From Cryptomeria japonica (lineage: Eukaryota; Streptophyta; Pinopsida; Cupressales; Cupressaceae): 64,000 nt of DNA. Location of the stretch: positions 551,302,136 to 551,366,135 of the forward strand of contig NC_081413.1 in the NCBI RefSeq assembly GCF_030272615.1, given 5' to 3'. The notes beneath the pieces are model-generated. The model had not been told where the DNA came from, searched no databases, and worked only from the letters and a program-made list of their open reading frames with translations. Each line of letters begins with the position of its first letter. Position 1 is the first letter of the stretch. This document shows positions 35,252-45,824 of this stretch, piece after piece. The position numbers and the translations under genes are program-made.

Positions 35252-36690
35252 TTGTTCATTGTTTCGGGCAAGTCTTCTTCTTGTTTGTACACCGTCATTT
35301 TATTTCCTATAATCTACTCTTCTAGGTGATTTTTCTGCACATATCTATTAGGGGTCTTGATGAATGCTTCTCCTGGTTCATTTTCTGACTGAACTTCATC
35401 TTCAGCACATGAATCATCATATTGGTTTACATGTGCTTGTGTTCCTTTATGCAAATCTTCATCAACTCTTACATGCACACTTTCAATGAATCTTCTTAGT
35501 CTTTTATTGTAGCATTTGTAGGCTTTGTTGTGAGTAAAGTAAGCCAAGAAGATGCCTTCATCACTCCTAGAATAAAAACCACCTAAACTATCTTCATCTC
35601 TCTTGATGGAGCATTTACTTCCAAACACTTTGAAATATTTAACTATTGGTTTTCGGTCATATCACAGTTCATAAGGTGTCATTCTGCTATTTGTTCTCAG
35701 CTGAACCTGGTTCAATGTATATATAGCAGTATGTACTACTTCCTTCCAGTACATATCCAGTATGTTTGCCTCATTCAACATAGTTCTTGACATCTCCTTG
35801 ATAGTCTAATTTTTCCTTTCTACAACACCATTTTGTTGTGGTGTTCTTGGGGCTGAATATTGTCTTTTGATTCCATGCCTCTCACAATAGTCTACAAACT
35901 CATTTGATATGAACTCACCACCCCGATCTGATCTCAGACACTTCAACTAGCATCCACTTTCCTTCTCAAACATCTTTCGAAATATTTTGAACCTCTCATA
36001 TGCTTGTGATTTGTCATGTAGGAAAGTCACCCATGTCATTCTTGAGAAATCATCAATGAACAACATGAAGTATCTCTCACCAGCTAAAGCTCTTGTTCTG
36101 GTTGGACCACACAGATCTGTATGCACAAGTTTTAAGGGCCTTGAGGTATTTTTTTCTTTGATCTATAAGGTTACCTTAGTTTGCTTACCTCTTAGACATT
36201 CATCACAAAAAGTGCTTCTCAATTTGAGGATTGGTGGTATATGTCTCACACAACCTTTCTTGCTTACTTTGACCAAATTATCAAAATGAATATGGCCTAA
36301 TAATCTATACCACAACCAGCTCTCATCTACTTGTCCCATCATGCATTGGGACTCAAAGCATTCCTTTAAATTATACACATTTCCATTTGTCCTTTTACCT
36401 TCTGCAACAATATGTCTGGTACTATCCTTCCTTATCTGACAACCGATAGAGTTAAAAATGAATTTGTATCCTTTATCACACATTTGACTCACACTTAGAA
36501 AATTATGTTTTAGTCCTTCCACATAGTATACATCATGTGCTTTTAATTTTGCATCTATGTTCAAAGTACATTTTCCTTTTATCTTGGTGGAAGAGTTGTC
36601 TCCAAACCTCACAAAACCTCCATTCCAATCATCAAACTTGATGAACTTCTTTTTGTCTTTGGTCATGTGATTGGAACATCCACTGTCTAC
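35252..36690 (-). pseudogene. Cop-C protease end and integrase
   Basis: Sense starts with WVVDSGCSNHMTK (protease active site DSG, 36690). FVRFGDNSS, LKHNFLSVSQMCDKGY and the HHCC finger (GHIHFDNL then CDECLRGKQ) follow (36666-36163). The integrase core keeps its triad: HTDLCGP (36110), RSDRGGEF (35920) and GVVERKN (35825). Then come VFGSKCSIKRDED and DEGIFLAYFT (35628-35314). A few stops (for example TAG after KVTL at 36163 and in ERKN*TI) are the main damage here. Confidence 0.9.
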
Positions 36691-36941
36691 AACCCATAAA
36701 TTTCTTCTTTCTGCATGCAGGGCAATCTACACAATCATACTTGATTCTTCTTTATTCTTATCCTTCTCAACCCAAACCGGGTTGCCTTCCTTCTTCTTGT
36801 CAGTTGCAATTTTCTACTCCGGTTTTGCTTCCGACTTCTGATACGGTACTGTCTTCTTTTTCTTAGAAGTCTTGGGTTTGCAATGCTTTGCAATGTGGCC
36901 AACATTTTGATAATGATAGTATTTCACATTGGCATTGAATG
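36691..36941 (-). pseudogene. Cop-C gag C-terminal end (after insertion A3)
   Basis: The minus strand reads a degenerate knuckle (YYHYQNVGHIAKHC, about 36885, with both first cysteines as Tyr), then a lysine-rich linker KTSKKKKTVPYQKSE leading into the protease. It is the direct continuation of the gag part at 45825-47496, from which A3 separates it. Confidence 0.8.
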
Positions 36942-38361
36942 TGTTGGCATTTGCATGAAGATTGCATTAATGATATGTTATGTTATCATTGATGTCAATT
37001 GAACCGGTAATGATATTGTTGATATTGTTGTTGATATTGTCTTGTAACCGGTAGGAAGAGCTTTGTGAAGGATATTGTAAACCGGTATGTAAGTTTGTGA
37101 GTTGAACCGGTAATCAAAGTAAAAGGTTAAACCCTTTTTATGTTATGTAACCGGTAAACCCTAACAGTTGTTTTTGCTAAACCCTAACCAATTAAGGTTG
37201 TTGAATTGGTTATGTTGGTTTATGATCTGATGTTGAGTGGTAATGATGGTGACATGTAAGGTCATTTTATGAAGACAAGTTCAAAAAAATTTGGCGTGAT
37301 TGTTTGTCTAGGGAATGAGAAAAGTATATTGCATCTAATGCAAAGCGTGTGATGAGTTACTAAGTTCGATGAAGCGGTAATCAAGGAGCGGTTGAGGTTT
37401 TCTTGATTGATGTGTAGAGATTGCTATGTAATCCAAAGGTTATACTTGTACCGACTTATTTGTAATCTCGATGAGACGATTAGATTTTTTTGTGTTACTG
37501 ACCTAATTGATTTTTATTTAAGGTCAATGAAGTTGTTTTGTTTGGTGTTGGCAAGAGTTGGCAGAAATCAGTTGAGTGTGTGGTTGCCGAGCCGGAGAAT
37601 GAGTCTGTAGTTTGAGTAAAGGCAGATAGAAGCTTAAATGGATCTAATCAAGCAAATGTAGTGCTATTCAGACAGATCAAGAAACTCTTGTTGTTTTCTA
37701 ACAATTACAGCAGAATTGAAATCCCCTAACTGGGTAAGCTCTAACAAGCTTGGTTACTTGTTAGATCCTCTAACAAGGTGGTCCATTAGATTGGATTCTC
37801 ACATCCTCTATTGAGGTTACTCCTTACAGGGTATTTGCTTCTAACAAGGCATTTGTAGTCAATCCCTTAACCGGGCGATTCCTAACAGGATCAGTTCTTA
37901 ACAGGAATTTTGTAAAAGCTTTAACAAGCTAGGCTCCTAACAGGGCGAACTTCAGAAGAGTTCAAATATTTTCTTGTGAGTCTCATCTCACTGTGGTTTT
38001 TACCTATTTGGGTTTTCCACGTATAAATACTTGTGTCATGTAGTGAATGCTTTTGTGGTTATGATCTTATTGTTGATTTGATTAACTACTTAACTATTTC
38101 TAATAAGGCATGATAATCGGAAGCATTGAGAAGTGAAGCATTTGGATGTTTACAAGTTTGATGTTGTTTACTGTTAAGTTGTTGTAATAGTCGACCGGTA
38201 TTCTTATGAGTATTGATCTTGACAGTGGTATTTCATTGATAAGTTTACTTTGTATGTTTGAGTTTGAGTTTGGGAAGTTTGTATCAGTTTTTCTGTTTAC
38301 TGATTCACCCCCCCCCCCCTCTCAGTAATCTATCGGATACTTATTCTTTCATCATACCATC
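36942..38361 (+). repeat. A3 5' LTR (last base displaced to 39849)
   Basis: It starts TGTTGGCATTTGC and ends CATACCATC, with the final A at 39849 after the inserted solo Gyp LTR. U3 carries five exact AACCGGT sites (37002, 37046, 37080, 37105, 37149). A region of nine YTAAC repeats follows at 37725-37945. A long poly-C run lies near 38308. Confidence 0.93.
37515..37523 (+). promoter_or_regulatory. TATA-like box of the Cop-A LTR
   Basis: TATTTAAGG, about 360 bp downstream of the AACCGGT cluster, is conserved in the other Cop-A LTRs (for example near 44973 and 20466). Transcription is expected to start some 30 bases downstream; this is inferred from motif and position only. Confidence 0.4.
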
Positions 38362-39843
38362 TGATAATCTGCAAAAAGGAGATTGTTAGGATGACAAACA
38401 CAAGCAACAAACAAACAAACAAACAAAAACTAATTGTTAGTGTTAGTGTTAGAAATCACAAATTAAAAGCTATCCTAAGCAAGCATATCAAAAGAGACAC
38501 TACACACAAAACGGAAAGCTTAATGAAACTAAGAAATGCAACAAAACATCTTCAAATGCCTTCCACCATGTTTGTAGATTCTCCTCCCTTGTTCCTCTCC
38601 TCTCCAAGTTCCCAAATGAGTGTAGCTCTTAGTAGCTTTTTGCACTATTTTTGGATGTCTTATGGAGGTTCAAGATTGTGAATAAAAGCTCATGAAAATG
38701 CAAACATGAACAAACTAAAAATGAGATATTATCTAATCTAGTGTTGATTTTAGTCCAAAAGAGTAAATGTAAATGCTTATGCTAAATTCTCTCTAAATTT
38801 CACTATAGGTTAAATGCATACAAGTTTTCAGGATCTGGATTATGAAGAAATGAACTCTATTTGTAGGTAAAATGGAGCAATGGAGGGTTGAGATTGAACA
38901 ATCTCAACAAGGGTCGGGATTGAAGGGCTTAAGATCCATGTGAGAACTTTCAACCCAATCTCGGGATGACAAATGTCAACAAGAGATGGGTTGAGAGGAG
39001 AGGGAATAAGCATTAAATGCTTGACATGACTTTAGGGTTAACTTGGGAGGTAAGGTTAATGTTGAGTTGAAAGAATAAAGCCATTATCCAATAAATAATG
39101 TCTTTATCCAATGGATAAACTCTTGTGAAAGAGTTAGTGAGGATAACCATGGTCAAAGCAATAAATGCTTGAAGAGACACATGGGTTAAATGAGGGTTGA
39201 GTTAGAGGTAAAGTCTCTAACCATGGGAGCAAGTGGATTTAACCATACATGGTTATGTACAAGCCATAAATGGTCATGTAAGAGCCATTAGTGGTTTGGA
39301 AGACTTTAGGGGTTAGCTTGTTGAACACATAAAGCATTAAATGTTTTTCAAAGACTTTGAAGGCTTTGAGAAGTGACTTCAAGTTGCTTAGGAATGTGAC
39401 AATATTTAGGAGATGGGATTAGGCTAATTAGGAATGATTAGAAGAGTCTAGAAGGGGATTTATGATTGAAAGTGGGTTTGGTGGGTGAGGAAAAATAGGA
39501 TTTAAATTAAAATAAAATTAATTTATTTCAACTTGTGGTTGCAACTTGCATTTGTAGGAGAATGCAAGTGGGGGGATTTAATGATTTAAATAAATGTTTA
39601 TTTATTTATTTAAAAGAGGAAAGGGGATTAAATTAAATAAATATGATTTATTCATTTAATTGATTGTGAATTTGGTTTAATGAATTAATTAAAATAAATT
39701 CAATAATTTATTTAGTTAATAGGAGAATGTTTGAACATGAATTAATTAAATGTTAATTTAATTAACTGTTGGCCAGTTGGTTTATTAATCAAATAAATAG
39801 CAAGTATTCATTTAATTAAAATGGACAAATTTATGTGACTACA
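38362..39843 (-). mobile_element. Solo Gyp-type LTR at the LTR/PBS junction of A3 (TSD CCATC)
   Basis: The plus strand reads tgataatctg...gtgactaca. The high end resembles the Gyp-G LTR end at 26450-26501 (shared aagtattcatttaatt). CCATC flanks both sides (38357-38361, 39844-39848). In sense it starts TGTAGTCACATAAATTTGTC. It contains an (ACAA)n run at 38404-38427. Its TATA-like motif is changed compared with 25633. Confidence 0.92.
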
Positions 39844-39851
39844 CCATCAAT

Positions 39852-39863
39852 TGGTATCATAGC
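39852..39863 (+). other. A3 primer binding site
   Basis: TGGTATCATAGC matches the iMet tRNA PBS TGGTATCAGAGC with one mismatch. It is separated from the body of its LTR by the solo Gyp LTR. Confidence 0.85.
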
Positions 39864-39919
39864 ATCTCAGGTCCTCTAAGGTTTAATCCTAACAGCTTGA
39901 GGAAAAGATCTGCTAGATC

Positions 39920-41206
39920 ATGATGAAGAAGGAAGGTCTGAAGTTCAACAGAGAAAACTATAGGATATGGAGCAACAGAACGAAGATTTACATCAAGAGT
40001 CTGGGAAGTCGGTATTGGGATCATGTAGATACTAAGTATATTGCACCTACTGGAATTCTGACTGATGATCAGAAGAAAGAACAACAAGAAAATCATCAAG
40101 CATTGGAAGCTATTATCAGTTCCATGTCTGATGTTGAATATGTAGATGTTCATGGTCTTGAAACTGCATATGAAGTATGGAAAAAACTTGAAGAAATTTA
40201 TAGCGGTGATGAACATGTTAAGATTGCTAAAGAAGAGAGTCTAAGAGGAAAGTTTGATGACATGAGGATGTCTGAAGGTGAGAATATCCAGCAGTATGGT
40301 CAAAGGATAAAAGATATAGTCAATGAAATTAAGAGTGCAGGAGGGAAAGTGGAAGATGCCACAGTGATTAGTAAGGTACTAAGAACCCTGCTACCAGTCT
40401 GTGATATTTGAGTTGCAGCTATTTAGGAGTTGAAGTCCATTGACAAAACTAAGGTAACTCTTGACTCCATCATCGGCAAACTTATTGCTTTTGAATTAAA
40501 CCGTTATGATGGTAGTATACAAAAATCTGAGTCTGCATTTAGAGCTTTTGTTTCTAACCCATCTGTGAGAAAAAGTAGAGATACTAGTCATGGTTATGAA
40601 TCTAGATCCAGCAGAGATGTTGATGATGAAGACAGTTTAGTTGAACTTGAAGAATTGTTGTCAAAGCGGTTGCCTAGAGGCACTGGTAAATACAAAGGTA
40701 AATTACCTTTAAAATGTTTTGCATGCAACAAGATTGGTCACATAGTGGTTAATTGTCCTAATGGTGAAAATGAACACAAGAGAGATAAAATCAAGAAGTA
40801 TAAGGGTAAAGGCAAGAGAGATTGTCTTATTGCTATTGATAATGGTATCATTGAAGAAGAATCTGATGATGATGCTAGTGAAGATATTGTGTTTGTAGCT
40901 ATTAAGGAAGAGATATCACACCAGAAGGCATTAGTATCCAATATGGATAACTCTGATGATTGGATCAATGATAGTGGTTGTTCACATCATATGACTGGTG
41001 ATCGGAGCAAATTTCTTTCCTTGAAAGAATTTCATGGCAGAGTTGTTAGATTTGGCAATGACTCACCTTGCATGGTTAAAGGTGAGGGATTTATTTCTCT
41101 TAATGGGAAGAGCAGTGCAAATGATGTCTACTGGGTTGAAGGTCTAAAGCGCGATCTTTTGAGTGTGCCACAACTCAATGACAAAGGAAACCCACTGGAG
41201 TTTTAA
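39920..41206 (+). pseudogene. A3 gag and protease
   Basis: Gag begins MMKKEGLKFNRENYRIWSNR at 39920, the second ATG context (atcATGATG) being conserved in A2 and A4. The UBN2-type domain extends to about residue 200 and includes GENIQQYGQRIKDIVNEIKS. The knuckle CFACNKIGHIVVNC (about 40710-40755) is an intact CCHC. A lysine-rich linker and an acidic stretch follow. The protease has DSG (NDSGCSHHMTGD, about 40970). Internal stops are TGA at 40409 (CGA in A4) and TAG at 40424 (CAG in A4); TAA ends the frame at 41204. Otherwise the frame is continuous for 430 codons. Confidence 0.93.
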
Positions 41207-42519
41207 AATGGTATGTACAAAATCTTTGACAACAAAGGTGAATTGATTGCAACCAAGAAACAAACTAAAGGTAACCTGTTTCATCTCAATTCAAAAGTTA
41301 GCAACTGTTTTATTGCAAAAATAGATGATAGTTGGCTTTGGCATAGGAGATTTTATCATATAAACTTTGATAACATTGTTAAAAAGTGAGTAAGTCCAAG
41401 ACAGTGAGAGGTTTGCCTCAGTTAGACAAACCGGTTAATGCTCTTTGCAAAGAATGTCAATTAGGAAAGATGACTTCTTCAACTTTCAAAAGCAAATCCT
41501 TTTCAGTAGAGCACTTGTTAGATTTGGTTCATACAGATCTTTGTGGACCCATAAGAACAAAAAGCATTCAAGGTGATAGATATTTTATGATTCTCACTAA
41601 TGATTGCTCAAGGATGATGTGGGTCACATTCTTGAAAGATAAGACTGAATATTTTGATAAGTTCAAGGCATTCAGGGCCTTAGCTGAGAAAGAGAGAGGT
41701 AAGAAGATAAAATGTCTAAGGACAGATCAAGGCGGTGAATTTACTTCTGAGGAATTCACTAGGTATTGTGAAGAGAATGGTATCAAATGATAGCTTTCTG
41801 CACCAAGGACACCACAACAGAATGGTATCGCAGAAAGGAACAACTGGTCAATTGTTGAAGCTGCTAAGACAATGTTGATACAAGGAGGTGTTGCAAAAAC
41901 CTTTTGAAGAGAAGCTATCAACACAGTTGTCGACACAATGAACTGGGTTCTGGTAAAGAGAGGTAAGGAAAAGACTCCTTATGAATATTGGTATGGAAGA
42001 TCACCTAATGTTAGCTATTTTAAGATATTTGGAAGCAAATTTTTTATTAAGAGAGGTGATTGCATTAGCAAATTTGAGGCTAAGAGTGATGAAGGCATAT
42101 TTCTTGGCTACTCCACCAAGAGTAAGGCCTACAAATATTTTAACAACCGGACACAGAGAATTGTTGAGAGTGTTGATGTTCAAGTGGACGAATTTCCTGA
42201 AGTCTCAGAAGGAACCAGTTTAGAGAAAAAGGATGAAGATCCTTGCATTTTATTTTTGGAACCAGAAACTATGAAGTCTGAAACCGACAAAACAAATTCT
42301 GATGCAACACTTCAACCGGAACAGATAAATTCAGAAGAAGATGATGACAACGAAGAAGTTGAACTTGAAGATAATGATCATGTTATTCCTAGATATGTGA
42401 GACTGAATCACAATCCTGAGCAGATTATTGGAGATAAGGATGCTGGAGTACTAACCAAAAGAAGAATCGGAGAGAATTCTTGCATGATCTCCACCATTGA
42501 ACCAAGAACTGCTAAGTAG
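41207..42519 (+). pseudogene. A3 integrase and linker
   Basis: After the protease, the zinc finger region (HRRFYHINFDN, then CKECQLGKM) is split by a 2-base insertion near 41380. The core keeps HTDLCGP (41530), RTDQGGEF (41725) and GIAERNN (41830), a complete D-D-E triad. WYGRSPNVSYFKIFGSKFF and DEGIFLGYS follow, then an acidic linker (NSEEDDDNEEVELEDNDH). Stops lie at 41788 (TGA for Trp), 41791 (TAG), about 41907 (TGA for Trp) and 42517 (TAG). Confidence 0.92.
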
Positions 42520-44032
42520 GTATTTGGTGATGATTATTGGGTTAAAGCTATGGACGAGGAATTGGATTAAATTGAGAAGAAAAACACTTGGACCCTAGTA
42601 CCCCGACCGGTAAATAATAATGTTATAGGTACTAAATGGGTATACAAGAACAAGTTGAATAAAGATGGTGTTGTAGTTCGCAACAAGGCAAGATTAGTCT
42701 GCAAGGGTTATGCTCAAGAAGAAGGAGAAGATTATGGTGAAACTTTTGGACTAGTAGCAAGACTAGAAGGTGTCAGAACTTTACTTGCATTTGCAGCCCA
42801 TAAGAAACTCAAGGTATTTCAGATGGATGTTGTTTGCATTTTTGAAAGGGATATTGGAAGAAGAGATATACATAGAGCAACCAGATGGTTATGCTTTGAC
42901 TGATGAAAAAGACATGGTATCCAGATTGCATAAGGCTTTATATGGATTAAAGTAGGCACCCAGAGCATGGTATGAATGGCTTCATACACATCTAATGAAG
43001 ATAGGATTTCTGAGAACCAGTGATGATAGTAACATATATCTCAAGTTGGAAGGAGATGAAATACTAGTCAGTGAAGTATTTGTTGATGATATTATATTTC
43101 AAGGTAATGATGTCATGAGCAATAATTTTACAGATGAAATGAAAAATAAGTTTGAAATATCTTTAGTAGGGGAAATAAAAAAATTCATAGGCTTGCGGAT
43201 ACAACAAATGAAGAATGGTATTTTCATTACATAGTCTAAGTATGTGAAAGAGGTTTTGAAGCCATTTGGCAAGAGTGACTGTAAACCAATTGGGACACCA
43301 ATGGTTATAGGTTGTAAATTATCCAAGGAAGATGAATCTAAGTCTATTGATGAGAAGGAATACGGGTCGATGATTGGAAAAATACACTATGTTGTTCACA
43401 GTAGACCAAACATAGCACACGTAGTTGGCATAGTTGCTAGATTCCAGAAGAATCCTAAGAAAGCACACCTGATAGAAACCAAGAGAATATTTAGATACTT
43501 GAAAGGTATTGTTGACTATAGATTATGGTATCCATATGGAGGAAACTTTGATTTGAAGGCATACACAAATGTTGATTGGGCAGGAAATGTTGACGAACAG
43601 AAAAGAACAATTGGTGGAGCATTTTTTCTTGGAGGAAGGATTGTTTCATGGAGTAGTAAAAAGAAGAGTTGTACCTCACAATCTACTACTGAAGCTGAGT
43701 ATGTTGCAGCTTATATGAATTGCACATAGGCTATTTGGATGAGGCACATTTTGGAAGGTTTTAAGATGAAGATTTCAGAACCTATAAAGATTTTATGTGA
43801 TAATACAAGTGCCATAAATATTTCTAAGAATCCTATTTTTCACGCATGAACCAAGCACATTGAATTTAAGTATCATTTCTTGAGGGAAAAAGTTTCGAGC
43901 AAAGATGTTATCTTAGAGCATGTTTCTACCAAGGAGTAGCTTGCAGATATTTTTACCAAACCTCTGCCTAAGACTACTTTTGAGTATCTTAGAAGTCAAT
44001 TAGGGGTTGTCCCTCTTCATGAAGTTAGTTAA
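42520..44032 (+). pseudogene. A3 reverse transcriptase and RNase H
   Basis: RT starts with AMDEELD and KNTWTLVPRPVNNNVIGTKW, then [21 protein letters not shown] one-base deletion near 42830 shifts the frame inside the QMDV...LKGILEEEIYIEQ block. The catalytic box is FVDDIIFQGND (43080). RNase H has YTNVDWAG where YTDADWAG is usual, so the first catalytic Asp is Asn (G-to-A), and keeps the Glu in TEAEYVA. TAG stops at 42953, 43232, 43727 and 43937 and a TGA at 43848 sit where sister copies have CAG, CAA or CGA. The frame ends at TAA 44030-44032. Confidence 0.92.
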
Positions 44033-44353
44033 GCATGATGTTGACTACATCAGTCCCTGAATTAATTGCAAAATTTTTACAAGGGTTGATGTAGAAGTGG
44101 ATGTATTCCACAGGGGGAGCATCAAGTTGCAGTGTGTTGTAGATGCACAGTGAAAATTTGACATTACATGTTTTACTTTCAATTTGGCATTATTGTCAAA
44201 GGGGGAGAAGAATTATGTGATTATGTGAAGGAAAACCAGTGATAGACTGAAGACAGAGAGAGCATGTGAATACTTGGTAATGTAAACCAGGATTCCTCTT
44301 CACAATCACAGCAGCAAAGCAATGGTGTTGATATTTGTATTGTCATCAATGCC

Positions 44354-44365
44354 AAAGGGGGAGAT
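44354..44365 (+). other. A3 polypurine tract
   Basis: AAAGGGGGAGAT directly precedes TGTTGGCATT of the 3' LTR. An upstream copy (aaagggggag, about 44199-44208) and one near 44113 lie in the 3' non-coding region 44033-44353. Confidence 0.9.
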
Positions 44366-45819
44366 TGTTGGCATTTGCATGAAGATTGCATTAATGATAT
44401 GTTATATTGTCATTGATGTCAATTGACCTAGTAATGATATTGTTGATATTGTCTTGTAACTAGTACGAAGAGATTTGTGAAGGTTATTATAAAATGGTAT
44501 GTAAGTTTGTGAGTTGAACCGGTAGCCAGAGTAAAAGGTTAAACCCTTTCTATGTTATGTAACCGGTAATCAAAGTAAAAGCTTAAACCCTTTCTATGTT
44601 ATGTAACTGGTAAACCCTACCAGTTGTTTTTGCTAAACCCTAACCGATTAAGGTTGGTGAATTGGTTATGTTGGTTTATGATCTAATGTTGAGTGGTAAT
44701 GATGGTGACACGTAAGGTCATTGTATGAAGACAAGCTCAAAATGTTTTGGCGCGATTGTTTGTCTAGGGAATGAGCAAAGTGTATTGCATCTAATGCAAA
44801 GCATGTGATGAGTTACTAAGCTCGATGAAGTGGTAATCAAGGAGCGGTTGAGGTTTTCTTGATTGATGTGTAGAGATTTCTATGTGATCCAACGGTTATA
44901 CTTGTACCGACTTGTTTGTAATCTCAATGAGAGGATTAGATTTTTGTTGTGTTACCGACCTAATTGATTTGTATTTAAGGTCGATGAAGTTGTTTTGTTT
45001 GGTGTTGGCAAGAGTTGGCAGAAATTAGTTGAGTGTGTGGTTGCCGAATCGGAGAATGAGTCTATAGTTTGAGTAAAGGCAGATAGAAGCTTAAATGGAT
45101 ATGATCAAGAAAATGTAGTGCTATTCAGATAGATCAAGAAACTCCTATTGTTTTCTAACAATTACAGCAGAATTGAAATCCCCTAACCGGGTAAGCTCTA
45201 ACAAGCTTGGTTACTTATTAAATCCTCTAACAAGGTGGTCCATTAGATTGGATTCTCAAATCCTGTACTGAGGTTACTCCTTACACGGTATTTGCTTCTA
45301 ACAAGGCATTTGTAGTCAATCCCTTAACCGGGTGATTCCTAACAAGATTAGTTCTTAACAGGTTTTTTGTAAACACTTTAATGGGCTAGGCTCCTAACAG
45401 GGAGAACTTCAGAAGAGTTCAAATATTTTCTTGTGAGTCCCATCTCACCATGGTTTTTACCTATTTGGGTTTTCCACGTATAAATACTTGTGTCATGTGG
45501 TGAATGTTTTTATGGTTATGATCTTATTGTTGATTTGATTAACTACTTAACTATTTCTGATGAGATATGATAACCAGAAGCATTGAGTAGTGAAGCATTT
45601 GGATGTTTACAAGTTGAATGTTGTTTACTCTTAAGTTGTTATAATAGTCAACTAGTATTTATATGAGTATTGATCTTGACAGTGGTATTGCATTGATAAG
45701 TTTACTTTGTTAGTTTGAGTTTGAGTTTGGGAAGTTTGTATCAATTTTTATATTTACTGATTCACCCCCCCCCCCCTCTCAGTAATCTACCAGATACTTA
45801 TTCTTTCATCATACCATCA
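44366..45819 (+). repeat. A3 3' LTR (1454 bp)
   Basis: It aligns with 36942-38361 and is longer mainly because of a tandem 45-bp duplication at 44518-44607 (each unit ends aaaccctttctatgttatgtaa). It ends CATACCATCA, followed by TAATG. Confidence 0.93.
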
Positions 45820-45824
45820 TAATG

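Larger units (their letters stand above)
36942..45819 (+). mobile_element. Cop-A element A3, Ty1/copia, inserted in Cop-C gag
   Basis: A full-structure element: 5' LTR, PBS, gag, protease, integrase, RT/RNase H, polypurine tract, 3' LTR. The flanks are GAATG (36937-36941) and TAATG (45820-45824), a TSD with one mismatch. Without the nested solo LTR it is about 7.4 kb. It lies opposite to Cop-C. It is the only large plus-strand element here, and all domains can be followed, but it has some 13 stops and at least two frameshifts. Confidence 0.95.
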
